From Ipomoea triloba (Eukaryota; Streptophyta; Magnoliopsida; Solanales; Convolvulaceae), in the NCBI RefSeq assembly GCF_003576645.1, contig NC_044919.1:79648-143647 (forward strand): a DNA stretch of 64,000 nt, given 5' to 3'. Below are positions 13,501 through 24,202 of the stretch, in pieces. Each line of letters begins with the position of its first letter. Position 1 is the first letter of the stretch. The position numbers were made by a program, and so were the translations under genes. The notes beneath the pieces were generated by a model, which was not told where the DNA came from, searched no databases, and saw only the letters and a list, made by a program, of their open reading frames with translations.

Positions 13501-14425
13501 ATGCACTGAAAGAGAAGCTTGATAGGAGGTGGCGCCAAGTGATATTTTTAAGGAGAAAATCATGATTTCATATGCATGCTTCTTGTTCGTGTGCAGGAGC
13601 TAAAGCAGTACCCCTCTCTCAGAGTGGAGGTCAGTAATGCAGCTGTTGAATCATTGGAAAGAATGAGGGATGAAAGCAAGAAAGCCACTCTACAGCTTGT
13701 TGAAATGGAGTGTAGTTACCTTACTGTAGATTTCTTCCGTAAACTGCCTCAAGATATTGAGAAGGGTGGAAATCCAACACATTCAATTTTTGACAGATAT
13801 AATGATTCCTATCTGCGGAGAATTGGTGAGCTGTGGATCTTTTTTTTTTTTTGGGTAGTATTTTCATGTAAAATTTTCTGCTGTAATAATTAACTATGAG
13901 AATAACAAAGGCAGGCTGTGTTAACGTCATTTATAAGTATATATTTTTGTTGCCACCTTTGATCATCTTTGATTGATCTGACTGAGTTTTGTGTATGTTG
14001 ATCAGGATCAAATGTATTGTCTTATGTCAATATGGTATGTGCCAGCTTGAGGAACTCCATTCCTAAGTCTATTGTTTACTGTCAAGTGCGAGAAGCGAAG
14101 CGTAGCTTGCTTGACCACTTCTTCACTGAGTTGGGCAAAAAGGAGGTAAGACTATATGTCCCTCATCTCATATTTGCTAGATACCTGGTTGTTTCCCGGG
14201 GGCGGGGGCAGGAGGGTATACAGGTTATACAGCAGGGTGCCTAGTATTTATATCCATATAATTGCAACATAAAAATTATTTTGGTTTGGTTTGCAGGCGA
14301 AACAGCTGGGCAAACTTTTGGACGAGGATCCAGCTATAATGCAGAGACGTGTATCCTTGGCTAAGAGATTAGAGCTGTACAGATCTGCTCAAGCAGAGAT
14401 AGATACAGTTGCATTGTCGAAATAG
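7516..14425 (+). CDS. DRP1A: Dynamin-related GTPase, DRP1A/1B type
   Basis: Sixteen exons join in frame to 609 aa: 7516-7644, 8036-8099, 10008-10112, 10300-10401, 11103-11153, 11262-11323, 11459-11549, 11664-11728, 12195-12389, 12538-12657, 12837-12907, 12990-13215, 13334-13384, 13597-13825, 14006-14145, 14297-14425. GTPase motifs are intact: P-loop GGQSSGKSS (split by intron 1), [16 protein letters not shown]. The middle domain and C-terminal GED follow (from about residue 515, [12 protein letters not shown]). There is no PH or proline-rich domain, which defines the DRP1 class. The start [20 protein letters not shown] and the C-terminus resemble Arabidopsis DRP1A/DRP1B more than DRP1C/E. The family pinches membrane at the cell plate and in clathrin endocytosis. 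Length equals the family norm (610). By position it matches DRP1B (AT3G61760). An upstream in-frame TTG exists, but the ATG at 7516 gives the family N-terminus. Confidence 0.96.
8100..10007 (+). other. Large intron 2 of DRP1 gene with repeat-like content
   Basis: 1.9-kb intron, much longer than the others. Near 9160-9290 the phrase CCTTGGCCAGGT recurs with variants (TTGGCCAAGTGCC, CTTGGCCAGGTCC), and the base composition shifts to higher GC. 8400-9060 reads like degraded transposon sequence, but no intact terminus was found. No ORF of note. Confidence 0.4.
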
Positions 14426-15000
14426 ACAGACATCTAAATATATTTCATGCGAATTATTGGTTTATCACTATTTAATTTTTTCACTATAACTAGTGATTCT
14501 AATTTCTTTTAACGTATTCTCATCTTTTAAAAAATATAAAGCATATTAATGTTCACTGATCGCTGTTAATATATTTTCTTTTGACAATCTAACATAATGT
14601 CTAATGAACTTTAGCTTTAGGGTTAACTTAAGAGCTTAGAGCTTATGAATTTATTTGGCTCCACCTTATGGAAGGGCAACAAGACAATTATCAAAATTTA
14701 GTCAATTAATATTCAAAACTCTTAAAAGGAATAAGGATGAAATAGGTTAAATAGGTCACTGAATTATACATGAAACTGCAATTAGACTATCAAATTTAAA
14801 AACAATGCAATTGAGTTTCTGAAATACAAAAATAATTTTAAATAAAATATATAAAAACAAAAAACAAAAACAAAAATTGCCGGCCATAGACAATTCATCT
14901 CCCGTCCGCAGTTCTTGTTTGTTTGTTTTTTTTTTTTTTAAATTTTAATTTTAATTAATTATTTTATTTATTTTATTTTTAAATATTATTTACACTCTCA
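14426..15000. other. AT-rich spacer after DRP1
   Basis: DRP1 3' UTR followed by AT-rich sequence with a T-run near 14928-14939. Nothing else recognised. Confidence 0.4.
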
Positions 15001-15180
15001 CATGAATGGGGTGGGTTCGAGCCTCAGTGGAGAGGCGACTGGTGACTCTTTGTGCTTCAGTAGGTTGAGAAAGTTGTTATGAACAGATAGTAACAAAGTC
15101 TACGTACTCAAAAATTGGAAATAAGAAGATCAGAAAGTTCACCTAATTGCAGTTTCGTGTGTAGTTCAGTGGTCTATTTA
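15001..15180 (+). repeat. SINE-like element, 5'-truncated (copy 1)
   Basis: Contains a Pol III B-box-like GGTTCGAGCC at about 15014, then GACTCTTTGTGCTTCAGTAGG and a block TGTTATGAACAGATAGTAAC. The same order, with substitutions, recurs at 18486-18660, so this is a dispersed family. The A-box half is not recognisable here. Confidence 0.5.
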
Positions 15181-15647
15181 ACCCATTTCACCCTTATTCC
15201 AAAAAAAAAAAGAGGAGAATTTTAAACCCATGAAACAAGACATTGTCAATAAATATACTTTTGAGTAGTTGAATTCTCTCAACTTCTGAATTTCTTAGAT
15301 GCATCCTCTGGCCTCCAAAAGATATAATTATTTTTCCTTTTCCTTTTTTAGTTCGTACTATTTTGATATTCATATTCATATATATAAATGCATGCATCTC
15401 CTCTAAAATATACTGAGTATTTATTTTTCTTTTTTGGCTAATTAATTTAAGTGGCTAGTTTTCAAATATAAAAAATAAAAAAAAAAAATTTAAGTGGCTA
15501 GAGCAGCGAAGATGGATGAATTGAGGTTGTATGGTCAAAATAAGCTAAGCACCAGTCCTTTTCCTATGGTTGTTGAAATAAACAATATCAATCGTTTATC
15601 CATCTCTGATTATCTCAGATAGATAGATGGACCGCTTATGTACGTGG

Positions 15648-16163
15648 CTATGCTATAAGAGTATTGTGCATCATATCTTTATCTAATTTTCTATAATCAA
15701 AGTTGAGGTGTGTTTTTTGTATTATTTAATTAGTTGATATTAAAAAAAAAATTAGTTGATATAACAATTAAAATGTGTTTTGAGTGGTTGTCTTATGCAT
15801 ACGGCTATGTTAAAAGAGTATTATACATCATAGCTTAACTAGTTTTTTCATTGTCAAATTGAAGAGTGTTTCTATTATTAATTAATTAGTTGGTATGAAA
15901 GTTGAGACATGTTCTAAGTGGTTGTTTTATGTATGTGACTATTCTAAAAGAGCATTGTACATCGTAACTTTAATTAGTTATTTTTCATTGTCAAACTTAA
16001 GGTGTGTTTCTAGTATTAATTAATTAGTTTGTATGACACTTGATACATGTTTTCAGTGATTGTTTTGTATATGTAGCTATGCTAAAAGAGCATTGTACAC
16101 CGTATCTTTAATTAGTTTTTCCATAATCAAAGTTAAATTATGGTAGTTGAGGCGTATTTTGAG
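15648..16163 (+). repeat. Degenerate tandem array, ~135-157 bp units
   Basis: Four units start with CTATG(C)TAAAAGAG-type sequence at 15648, 15805, 15939 and 16077 (spacing 157, 134, 138). Each contains ATTGTACATCGTA-like, TTTAATTAGTT and TTGAG-TGTGTTT segments. The array is interrupted by the MITE at 16164. Confidence 0.75.
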
Positions 16164-16801
16164 CAATCGTTATATCGTGGACCAGGATGCACAGTGCACT
16201 GTGGACCCTGGTCTGAAACGACGTCGTTTCGAATGTTAGTAGACGGTGGACGCAAATGACTTCGGGGAATGACTTCATGGAATACACAGAATGACTTAAG
16301 AGAATACACAGAATATTGACACAACTACAAAGAAATCATCCTCCTAGCATTCTAATACACAAAACACGTCACAACCTATGTTTAAGTATCCCCTAACATG
16401 AATACACAGAAAATGAAAACACCAAATACACAAACACATCACCCATGTGTTTAAGTACCACTAACATTAATACACAGAATCCTTGTCTATCTAGAATACA
16501 CATAATGACTTGGGGGAATACACAGAATACTGACACAACTACACTGGAATTATCTTCCTAACATTTGAATACACAAAACACATCACAACCTATGTTTAAG
16601 TACCTCTAACATGAATACACAGAATCGTAGTCTACAATACACAGAATGCTTTCAAAGAATACACAAAATATTAACACAAATACACAGACCGGCCGAAACG
16701 AAAAACATGATTTAAAAAAAAATAAACCATGAATTAAAATTAACAAAACGACGTCGTTTTGGCTGTGCACCATGGTCCATATATAAATTGCCTATTTTGA
16801 G
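16155..16801. mobile_element. Mutator-like MITE, family A copy 1 (629 bp)
   Basis: Element 16164-16792 flanked by the 9-bp direct repeat TATTTTGAG (16155-16163 and 16793-16801). Ends are inverted: left CAATCGTTATATCGTGGACC, right (reverse strand) GGCAATTTATATATGGACC, both followed by a GCACAG motif. Just inside each end is a palindrome AACGACGTCGTT (16207 and 16746). The interior is a loose array of AATACACAGAATGACT-type words. No transposase. A 9-bp target duplication points to a non-autonomous MULE. Confidence 0.85.
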
Positions 16802-17789
16802 TGGTAAGGAATAAAGAACCTGTCTTTTTCCATTCAAAACTAATATTGAAATGTTATATATTGGCCTGCAGGCCTACATATTTATTATTCCGAGCTGCAT
16901 AGCCTCCATCTTAACAACCAGGCACTCAACCTGGAACGTACAACATACATAGCCTTCCCATATATGTATACATGCAATATACATGCAACAAACCAACATT
17001 GATATGAGGATAGAATTTTCTTGGCGAATTAATCTGCTACATCTATACTAAACCACATCCAAAATATATATAATGTGTCGAGTAATATTACATGCACTTT
17101 TATTTTTTACTCTATTTTTTATTAAATATTATATGTCATGTTTTGATTATTGATTAATAAAATAGAATGAGTCATGATTTTTGTTCATTTCTTTTTTATT
17201 CACCAATAACAAGTAAATACTACGTACTTAATATGAGTTATACTATGTGGAATACAGAAAACCTCCTAATGGGCCCGACACGGTAGGTAATAAAATTGAC
17301 ATGGCTCAATATAAGTCACATTGACAATGGGACCCTACACATGCAGTGCGTTTCTAGGTGATACAGTCTAATATAGAGAGCATACATGCATTTGCTTACT
17401 AAGTAGGGTCGGTTGAATTGAATTTATAATGAGTTAATATCCAAAATTGTCCTTGTAGTCATCCATGTATACGAGAGAGAGCCTCTATGCTATACAATTC
17501 AATAAACTGTAAACCACTTCCTAAATCAATGTGGGACAAAAGCTTACTTTAAAACTTTTCCCTTCATTTTTACAATTCAAATGTCAACTTTGAGAACCAA
17601 TTTCTCATTCACCCATTATCTGTTTTGTGCGTACTATATATCAATATCTTCGTCTAACTACAAAGAACTCGAATCCACTTTGACCCAACCCAAATCAGAA
17701 GTGGACCCCACATATATTTGTACCACAAAATAGCTACTAAAATTGCCATTTTATGCTATTTTTTCGACAACAGACGACGCCAATGTTGA
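16802..17789. other. Spacer, no gene seen
   Basis: AT-rich DNA with no supported ORF, and no terminal repeats were recognised. Confidence 0.4.
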
Positions 17790-18270
17790 TTTCATAGTCA
17801 CAGGGTAGCCGGTTGGCAGGCCAACACAACCGTAAAACAAGTCTAAAAGAGATTAAGATGGCAAAGTGATAGTATTATTGCAAGAGAATCAAGAGCTCCC
17901 CCTTTCAATGTGCCCCAAAGGTGCATTTATACAAGGTTTATATGCTTTGAAAAAGGAAAGGAAAGAGTTAACAAATTTGATCTTAAGAAAGTTCTCTAAG
18001 CTATCATATTCTTTCCTAATGACGAAAAGGGAAGTCTTGCCCAATATCGGAGGAAACCTCTGGGATATCTCCTTTTACCGCCTTTGGGTTTGGGTCTTGA
18101 TTGTCAGCAGAAGGGTGGGCGATTGGGTTTGGACATGGTCTCTCGGCGAGGATCCTGACTTCCTAGACCACTTGGTGCCTAGTCTACACCTTGTGCTGAT
18201 TAGGCGCCTAGTCTACATACACCTTGTGCTGATTAGGCGCCTAGTCTACATACACCTTGGCTGCGAATGA
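17790..18270 (+). repeat. Dispersed repeat (LTR-like), copy A
   Basis: Shares a long, diverged match in the same orientation with 21750-22700. Common words include GCAAGAGAAT, TCAATGTGCCC, TTTATACAAG, GAGTTAACAAATTTGAT, TCTTTCCTAATG and CCTTTT-CCGCCT. It ends in a 33-bp minisatellite (TTGTGCTGATTAGGCGCCTA recurs at 18191 and 18224). Probably a retrotransposon LTR fragment; no coding domain was found. Confidence 0.6.
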
Positions 18271-18485
18271 CTAAAGACCGCTTGCGCTTGTGTACGCGTC
18301 CGGGTCAGGATCCCACCAGTCTCTTAAATATGCTGCAAGTCCCGAGTGCTTAGGCATGATCATGACTGGGTACTCGACTCGGGGCTATCCATTAGTGTCC
18401 ATGCAAAGAAATAGTATTACTATTACATATGAAAGTCACGTTAGTACGTACATGCAATTTACAACATGTAAGGCCTACAAATAAA

Positions 18486-18660
18486 AAGGAGTCGTTGCCA
18501 AGACCTTGTAGTCTAGTTGCACTCCCATATGGAAGTTTGTAGGTTCGACTCTCAGTGAAATTAATATTGACTCTTTGTGCTTTAGTATGTTGTATTGAGA
18601 GATCATGTTCAGAATAGTAGTAATTTAAAGCAAGAAGTTCAAATTAAAATTGTAAACCAA
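18486..18660 (+). repeat. SINE-like element (copy 2)
   Basis: Has an A-box-like TAGTCTAGTTGCAC near 18512 and a B-box GGTTCGACTCT near 18542, about 30 bp apart as in tRNA-derived SINEs. A body shared with 15001-15180 follows (GACTCTTTGTGCTTTAGTATG, then TCATGTTCAGAATAGTAG). It lies 290 bp upstream of the WSD1-like gene. Confidence 0.6.
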
Positions 18661-18771
18661 ATTGTATAATAACATGATTACATCCGTACGTACGCAAGCA
18701 ACTACATGCAATAAGTAATTAACATGAGTAGCGAATGTGATAGATGAGATCTGAATTCAATTCGATCGATC

Positions 18772-18779
18772 TATAAATA
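18772..18779 (+). promoter_or_regulatory. TATA box candidate, WSD1-like gene
   Basis: TATAAATA lies 169 bp upstream of the ATG at 18948. The intervening leader ends in a 40-bp (AT)n run touching the start codon. Confidence 0.45.
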
Positions 18780-18905
18780 AGACGAGAATGCTGGAGGTTG
18801 GCAATTGTACCTAGCTAGCTAGCTGCGCTACCTCCTTAAGCTATCTATCTATCTTATTTACCCAGCCACTGCACTTAGCTTACTCATCGATCGATCGATC
18901 CATCT

Positions 18906-18907
<2 letters not shown>

Positions 18908-18947
<40 letters not shown>
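18908..18947. repeat. (AT)n abutting WSD1 start codon
   Basis: About 20 AT units directly precede the ATG at 18948, so they lie in the 5' UTR. Other (AT)n runs occur in introns of the same gene (for example 19883-19917 and 20067-20087). Confidence 0.85.
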
Positions 18948-18949
<2 letters not shown>

Positions 18950-19878
18950 GGAGCGGAAGCTGAAACCCATCGAAACCAGAAAACAAAAATGCGGCATGGA
19001 AAATGTTGAGAATAATAAGTTCATAGCAGAGGAGCCAGTGAGCCCGTCGACTCGTTTGCTTCATGACCCCGCATTCAACCTCCATATTCTGGCCATCATG
19101 GGTTTTAACTCTAAAATTAACCCTCATGTTTTCGAACAGAATTTGCCTCATACTGTGCTCAAGCACCCTCGCTTCACCAGCTTGATGGTATGTATATATC
19201 TATATATTGTTATTATTGTTTTAATTAAAATATATATATATAACATATATATATATATTATATTGCCTGCCTGCCAGGTTGTGGATAAGGAAGAAAATGG
19301 GAAAATGAAATGGGTTGAGACGGAGGTGGACTTGAGTCAACACATTGATGATGATGAGAAGAATATTAAGAAGAGCAATCAGAAGTTTGTGGATGATTAT
19401 GTTTACGAGCTGAGCAAAGAGAGAATGGACATGTCCCGACCTCTGTGGGACCTCCACATTCTGAACCTGAAAACACAGGACGCCCAGGCCTTGGCGGTGC
19501 TGCGGATGCATCATGCTCTGGGAGACGGCGCCTCCATCAATTCCTTACTGCTTGCCTGCACCCGCCAAACTGCTAATCCTCAATTATTCCCAACCATTCC
19601 CACCCGCTCCCCGTCTGCTAATAAAACCCTAAAGGCGCCTAAGAATTTGTTGAAACTGGTTTGGAATACATTAGTGGACGTCTTCATCTTCATCGCTACT
19701 CTCTTCTTCCTAAAGGATTCCCAAACCCCAATCACGCCATCTCCTGCCTCAGAATCCAAACCCAAGCGATTTGCTTACAGGATTCTATCTCTTCAACATT
19801 TATATTCCATCAAACTTGCTACAAACACGGTATATATGTTCAATTCCCTCAGCTCGCTACATTAATTTAAGCTAAACT

Positions 19879-19920
<42 letters not shown>

Positions 19921-21297
19921 CCTGGCCTAGCTAGCTAGCCTGCTATATATACTTAATTAAATATTCTTCTTCTTCAATTCTTTTCTACATACAGACCATA
20001 AATGACGTAGCGTTGGGAGTTACACAAGCTGCTCTTTCTATGTATCTCAACAGAAGTTATGGTACGTATATATATATATATATATATCAGCAGCTAGCTA
20101 GCTAGCTAGAAATGAATTGATCTATATATCGAAATGAATTGTTGTAAATAGGTAGCTAGATTAGATTTGATCCAGCGTACGTACCGTAACGATAGATTTT
20201 GTTGGGTTGGGGTGCAGGTAAAAGAGATATAGGATCAATCGAAGGACAAAACAATCTCCCCAAGAATGTTCGACTTCGATCATGTCTATTTTTCAACCTA
20301 AGACCAGCAAAAGGAATTCAGGTATATATGCATGCATGGATGGTGTGGTTACATTAAGAACGTTGTTAAAGTTGTTGTTGCTTTGGCCTGGACTTTAATT
20401 AATAAATTAATTTGCTTTCTCGATCTCTTCTGATGATCGATCTGTTGTTGTTGTACTGTTGAATTGGTACGTAGGCGTTAGCAGACATGATGAAGAAGGA
20501 GAAGGGAGAGAGCAAGTGGGGTTGGGGAAACCGTTTCGGTTATGCAATCCTACCCTTAAAAATTGGAATGCTAAATGATCCCTTGGATTATGTGAGACAA
20601 GCCAAGGCAACCGCTGACCGCAAGAAATACTCATATGAACCTATTTTCACTTATTTCCTTGCAAATTTCGTCATTAAATTGTTTGGCCCCAAGGTATTAC
20701 ATACCTACCTCCTTCATTCTTATCTACTTAATTAATTATACTACTTCGATCAATTCCATGCATCTTCTTATATATACATCATATCATATATATGGTGCAG
20801 GCAGCCGCCATTTTGACGAACAAAATATTCAGCAACGCAAGCACGTGCTTCTCCAACGTTGTTGGGCCTCGACAAGAGATTGAATTCTATGGTCACCCCA
20901 TTGCCTTTATAGCTCCTACTTGTTATGGCCAGCCAAGTGTACGTACTACTTACTTTTATTTATTTAACCGTGCCATAATCTAAATATATATCCTCATCTA
21001 TCATTTAATTAATTTTCATTTCTACCTATATATATAAATCCCTAGCTTGTAACTATATACTCTGCTCTGCTCTCATCTGATCTTTTATATATATATATTA
21101 TTTAGGCTCTGATGGTTCACTTTCAAAGTTATGTGGACAAGATGGCTGTTATTATATCTGTTGATGACAATGTCATTCCTGACCCCAATCAGTTGCTGGA
21201 TGATTTTGAGAAATCCCTTCATCTCATCAAGGATGCTGCTGCAGCCGCCACATCATCACCAGGCCAACCAGCAATTTATAAGCCGTACGTGCGCTAG
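18948..21297 (+). CDS. WSD1: WSD1-like wax ester synthase/diacylglycerol acyltransferase
   Basis: Seven exons join to 503 aa: 18948-19187, 19278-19829, 19995-20061, 20218-20321, 20475-20693, 20801-20938, 21106-21297. The acyltransferase active-site motif HHxxxDG is present as MHHALGDG near residue 157, and the NDV motif (TINDVALGVTQAAL) follows near residue 265. The C-terminal DUF1298-like part contains NVVGPRQEIEFYGHPI and SYVDKM. The family esterifies fatty alcohol with acyl-CoA (stem wax) and makes some triacylglycerol, at the ER. A hydrophobic stretch VDVFIFIATLFFL sits near residue 230. Length is close to Arabidopsis WSD1. An internal ATG at 18996 is a possible alternative start. The gene interrupts the conserved gene order and lies between two copies of a dispersed repeat, so it may be a newer arrival here. 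It belongs to a multigene family; which member is not resolved. Confidence 0.92.
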
Positions 21298-21749
21298 GCA
21301 AGCTATATATATGTTATATTGAAGATCACATATCTCAAGTAATAATTAATAAGCTGCAGGAATGAAACTGTATAATATGTTGTATGTGTGCTAGCTACCT
21401 TAAGTTTAATTTTGTAATAAGTTAAATTGTATGCTTTCTCTTAGCTACCCAACAGGCCAATTGCCTATGGCGGGTGCAGTGGGCTTAGATAGGTTGGTGT
21501 ACACCACCCCGCCCGGCCTTGTTATCTCTATATATGAAATTAAATGTATGTAGTGTTATTGGATTCAATTCATACTACTCCGATCCTTAATTATACATAT
21601 ATAAATAAATGTTCTATATATATTCACATATGTCCATATGATCAATTAAGCACGGACACATTATAGTACTACGTTATATATGATCATATCCGCACTTACA
21701 TATTCAGAACAATACGTTTTTTGAAGGGATGAATAGTGATATAATATTG
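21298..21749. other. WSD1 3' region
   Basis: 3' UTR and AT-rich spacer; no gene seen. Confidence 0.4.
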
Positions 21750-22700
21750 GGTTTTTGACTACCGGGGTGGTCATTTGGTGGGCCAACATATATGACTGAT
21801 TGAATGAATGAAAGGTAAATAATTTTAGAGGAAAAAATAAAGAGAGACAATATTTTTAAACTGGAAACCGGAATGTTGAAATATAATCATGAGTCTTTTT
21901 GGGTGGTGACAAGCCAAAATCTACAATATTTTAGGTAGTTTGGTACATGTACATGCAAGTGTATTTTTCTCTAGAGAGATGTAGATGTCGATTGAGCTCC
22001 CCTTTGCAACTAGAAAGTGGCAACCTTTCTCTCTTGTTAGGCAATAGCTACTGGTTAGCACCCTCGCTTCCTTAAGCTAGTTGGCAGGTTGGCCACCTAC
22101 TTCCAATCGACAAGTTAGGCTCCTGGTGCTAGTTAGCAAGCAGGTTGAATTGCTTGGTGCTGGTTGGCAAGCTGGTCACCTTCTCATCCCAGGATAGGGT
22201 GGATAAGATGGTACAATTGTACAAAGCCTCTAACCTCTATGACACTAGTCTGGCTTCATGCCTCGTGGCTTGTCATGGGGCTAACCACCTGTCGGTTTGA
22301 CTGCTTTGGCGATATTGACTGGGCACACGTGGTTGGATATCTAACACTGTGAAACAACTGGAGGAGAAAACGAGACGATAGTTTTACGTTATTGCAAGAG
22401 AATTGATGAATTATGAACCCCGTTCAATGTGCCCTAGGGGATGTTGTATTTATACAAGATTTACATGTCTTGAGAAAGGAAATTAAGAAGAGAGTTAACA
22501 AATTTGATATATATTAAGAAAGTTTCATAAGCTGCTGCATTTCTTTCCTAATGCATAAAAGGGAAATCTCGCCTAAAATCCGGACAAAGCCTTTTGGGAA
22601 ATATCCTTTTCCCGCCTATAGGTTCGGTACTCGGTTGGCCTCACCGACCCTGACTACCCACCGAATATTGGTAGATGACTAGGTTGGGACACAATACCCC
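21750..22700 (+). repeat. Dispersed repeat (LTR-like), copy B
   Basis: Diverged counterpart of 17790-18270. It opens with TACCGGGGTGGTCATTTGGT and GGCCAACA (compare TAGCCGGTTGGCAGGCCAACA at 17807). A longer internal part carries repeated GGTTGGCAAG-type words at about 22080-22180, and the shared block begins at about 22392. No pol/gag coding recognised. Confidence 0.55.
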
Positions 22701-22917
22701 CCAACGAGAATCCCATATTCTTGGTCTGCTCGGTACCCGTTCTACGCGGCGAAAACCGGCCACGAATGATTGACAACTGTCTGTACCCATCCGACTGCAG
22801 AGGGCTGGTGGCTCGCCCGAGTACCGCCCATGCGAGGCCTCTTTGGTCTTCTAACCAGTCTACTTGAGTGCATGCTTCTGCTTCCCGCGGTGTATCCTAC
22901 TCAGAGGTATCCATCAA

Positions 22918-23919
22918 TAGGAATTAGAGAAAAGTGTCAAATTGACCCCCTAAGTCAAACGGATAGTGCAATTAAGTCCCCTAAGTAAAAAAAGCTCCAT
23001 TTAAATCCCTTAAACCGGCAAAAATATTCAATTAGGTCCAAAATGACCTGATTAGCAAGTTAGTTCGACATCAGGCTGACATGTGTCCCTTTTATTTTTT
23101 AATGAATTATTTTATTTTATTAAAAATTTTCTTTTTTATTTAAAACTGTTTTTAATTATATATGTCTGCAAGTCGGCGTAGCGCTTCGCCGGAGAATTCT
23201 CGAGACCGTCGAAGACTCTCCGGATATCCGCAAAGCGTCGGAAAACAGTTCCCGGCAGACTTGGAGAGTGCGGCTCTCCATCGTTCCCAGGCTGGGAACC
23301 GCCTTCCGGAGGTGGCTGCAGTTATCGGAGGCTGTTATAATCTCCGACACGGTTACGTTCACGGTGACGGAGATGATTTCGGGGAAAGATTTTTGGCTTG
23401 AAGATCAGGGATTTTCACTAAGGTTCACAAGCTGAGTGAGTAACCTGCAGAACATGATGAATGTTGTCTGAGATCCAGATCTGGAAGACAGCCATGGTTG
23501 TCGTTTTCGGACAACCGTGGTTGTCACCGGACAGCCACGGCTGTCTTTAGTAGGAGACAACCACCGGTTTGACAGCCGGTGGCTGTTTAATAATATAAAA
23601 AAAAAAATTAAAAATAGTTTTCAATAAATGGAATGATGCGAGGGAAGGCGAATGATGGAGATGTAGGAGTAGCTTTGAGTGTTTGTTTGAGCCACAGCGA
23701 CGGAGAGGCCAAAGAAAGGAAAAGAAAAGATGGCAACGACGGCAGCCATCGGAGGAGAAGAAGATGACTAGTAGCAGAGGGAGAGTTGCAGAGACAGAAA
23801 AGTTTTCTTACCAAAAAAAGAAGAAAATTTTTAATAAAATAAAATAATAAAATAATTCATTAAAAAATAAAAAAGAAAATAATTCAGGTAAAAAAGTTTT
23901 AAATAAAAACAGTTTAGTA

Positions 23920-23979
<60 letters not shown>

Positions 23980-24202
23980 TAAAAACAGTTTTAAATAAAA
24001 AAGAAAATTTTTAATAAAATAAAATAATTCATTAAAAAATAAAATGGACACATGTCAGCCTGATGTTGAACTAACTTGCTAATCAGGTCATTTTGGACCT
24101 AATTGAATATTTTTGCCGGTTTAAGGGGTTTTTATTTAGGGGACTCAATTGCACTATCCGTTTGACTTAGGGGGCCAATTTAACACTTTTCCCTAGGAAT
24201 TA
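22918..24202. mobile_element. Long-TIR Mutator-like element with GC-richer core
   Basis: Element 22927-24193 (1267 bp) flanked by the 9-bp duplication TAGGAATTA (22918-22926 and 24194-24202). Long inverted termini of over 200 bp: left GAGAAAAGTGTCAAATTGAC, right (reverse strand) GGGAAAAGTGTTAAATTGGC. The match continues inward through the TTTTGCCGGTTTAA-, GACCTGATTAGCAAGTTAGTT- and ACATGT-type segments. The core 23160-23580 is GC-richer than the arms and holds short open frames on both strands plus nested short palindromes (GACAGCC/GGTTGTC words at 23490-23580). An (AT)n run lies at about 23928-23976. This is the Pack-MULE layout, but I do not recognise the core's source gene. Confidence 0.75.

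Noticed and set aside
17866..18270. 134-aa ORF with a repeated LVLIRRLVYIH
   Set aside because: It falls inside the dispersed LTR-like repeat, and the repeated peptide is the 33-bp minisatellite.
23162..23401. 79-aa and 68-aa overlapping ORFs in the MULE core
   Set aside because: No recognisable domain or promoter context; treated as a possibly captured fragment, not a gene.
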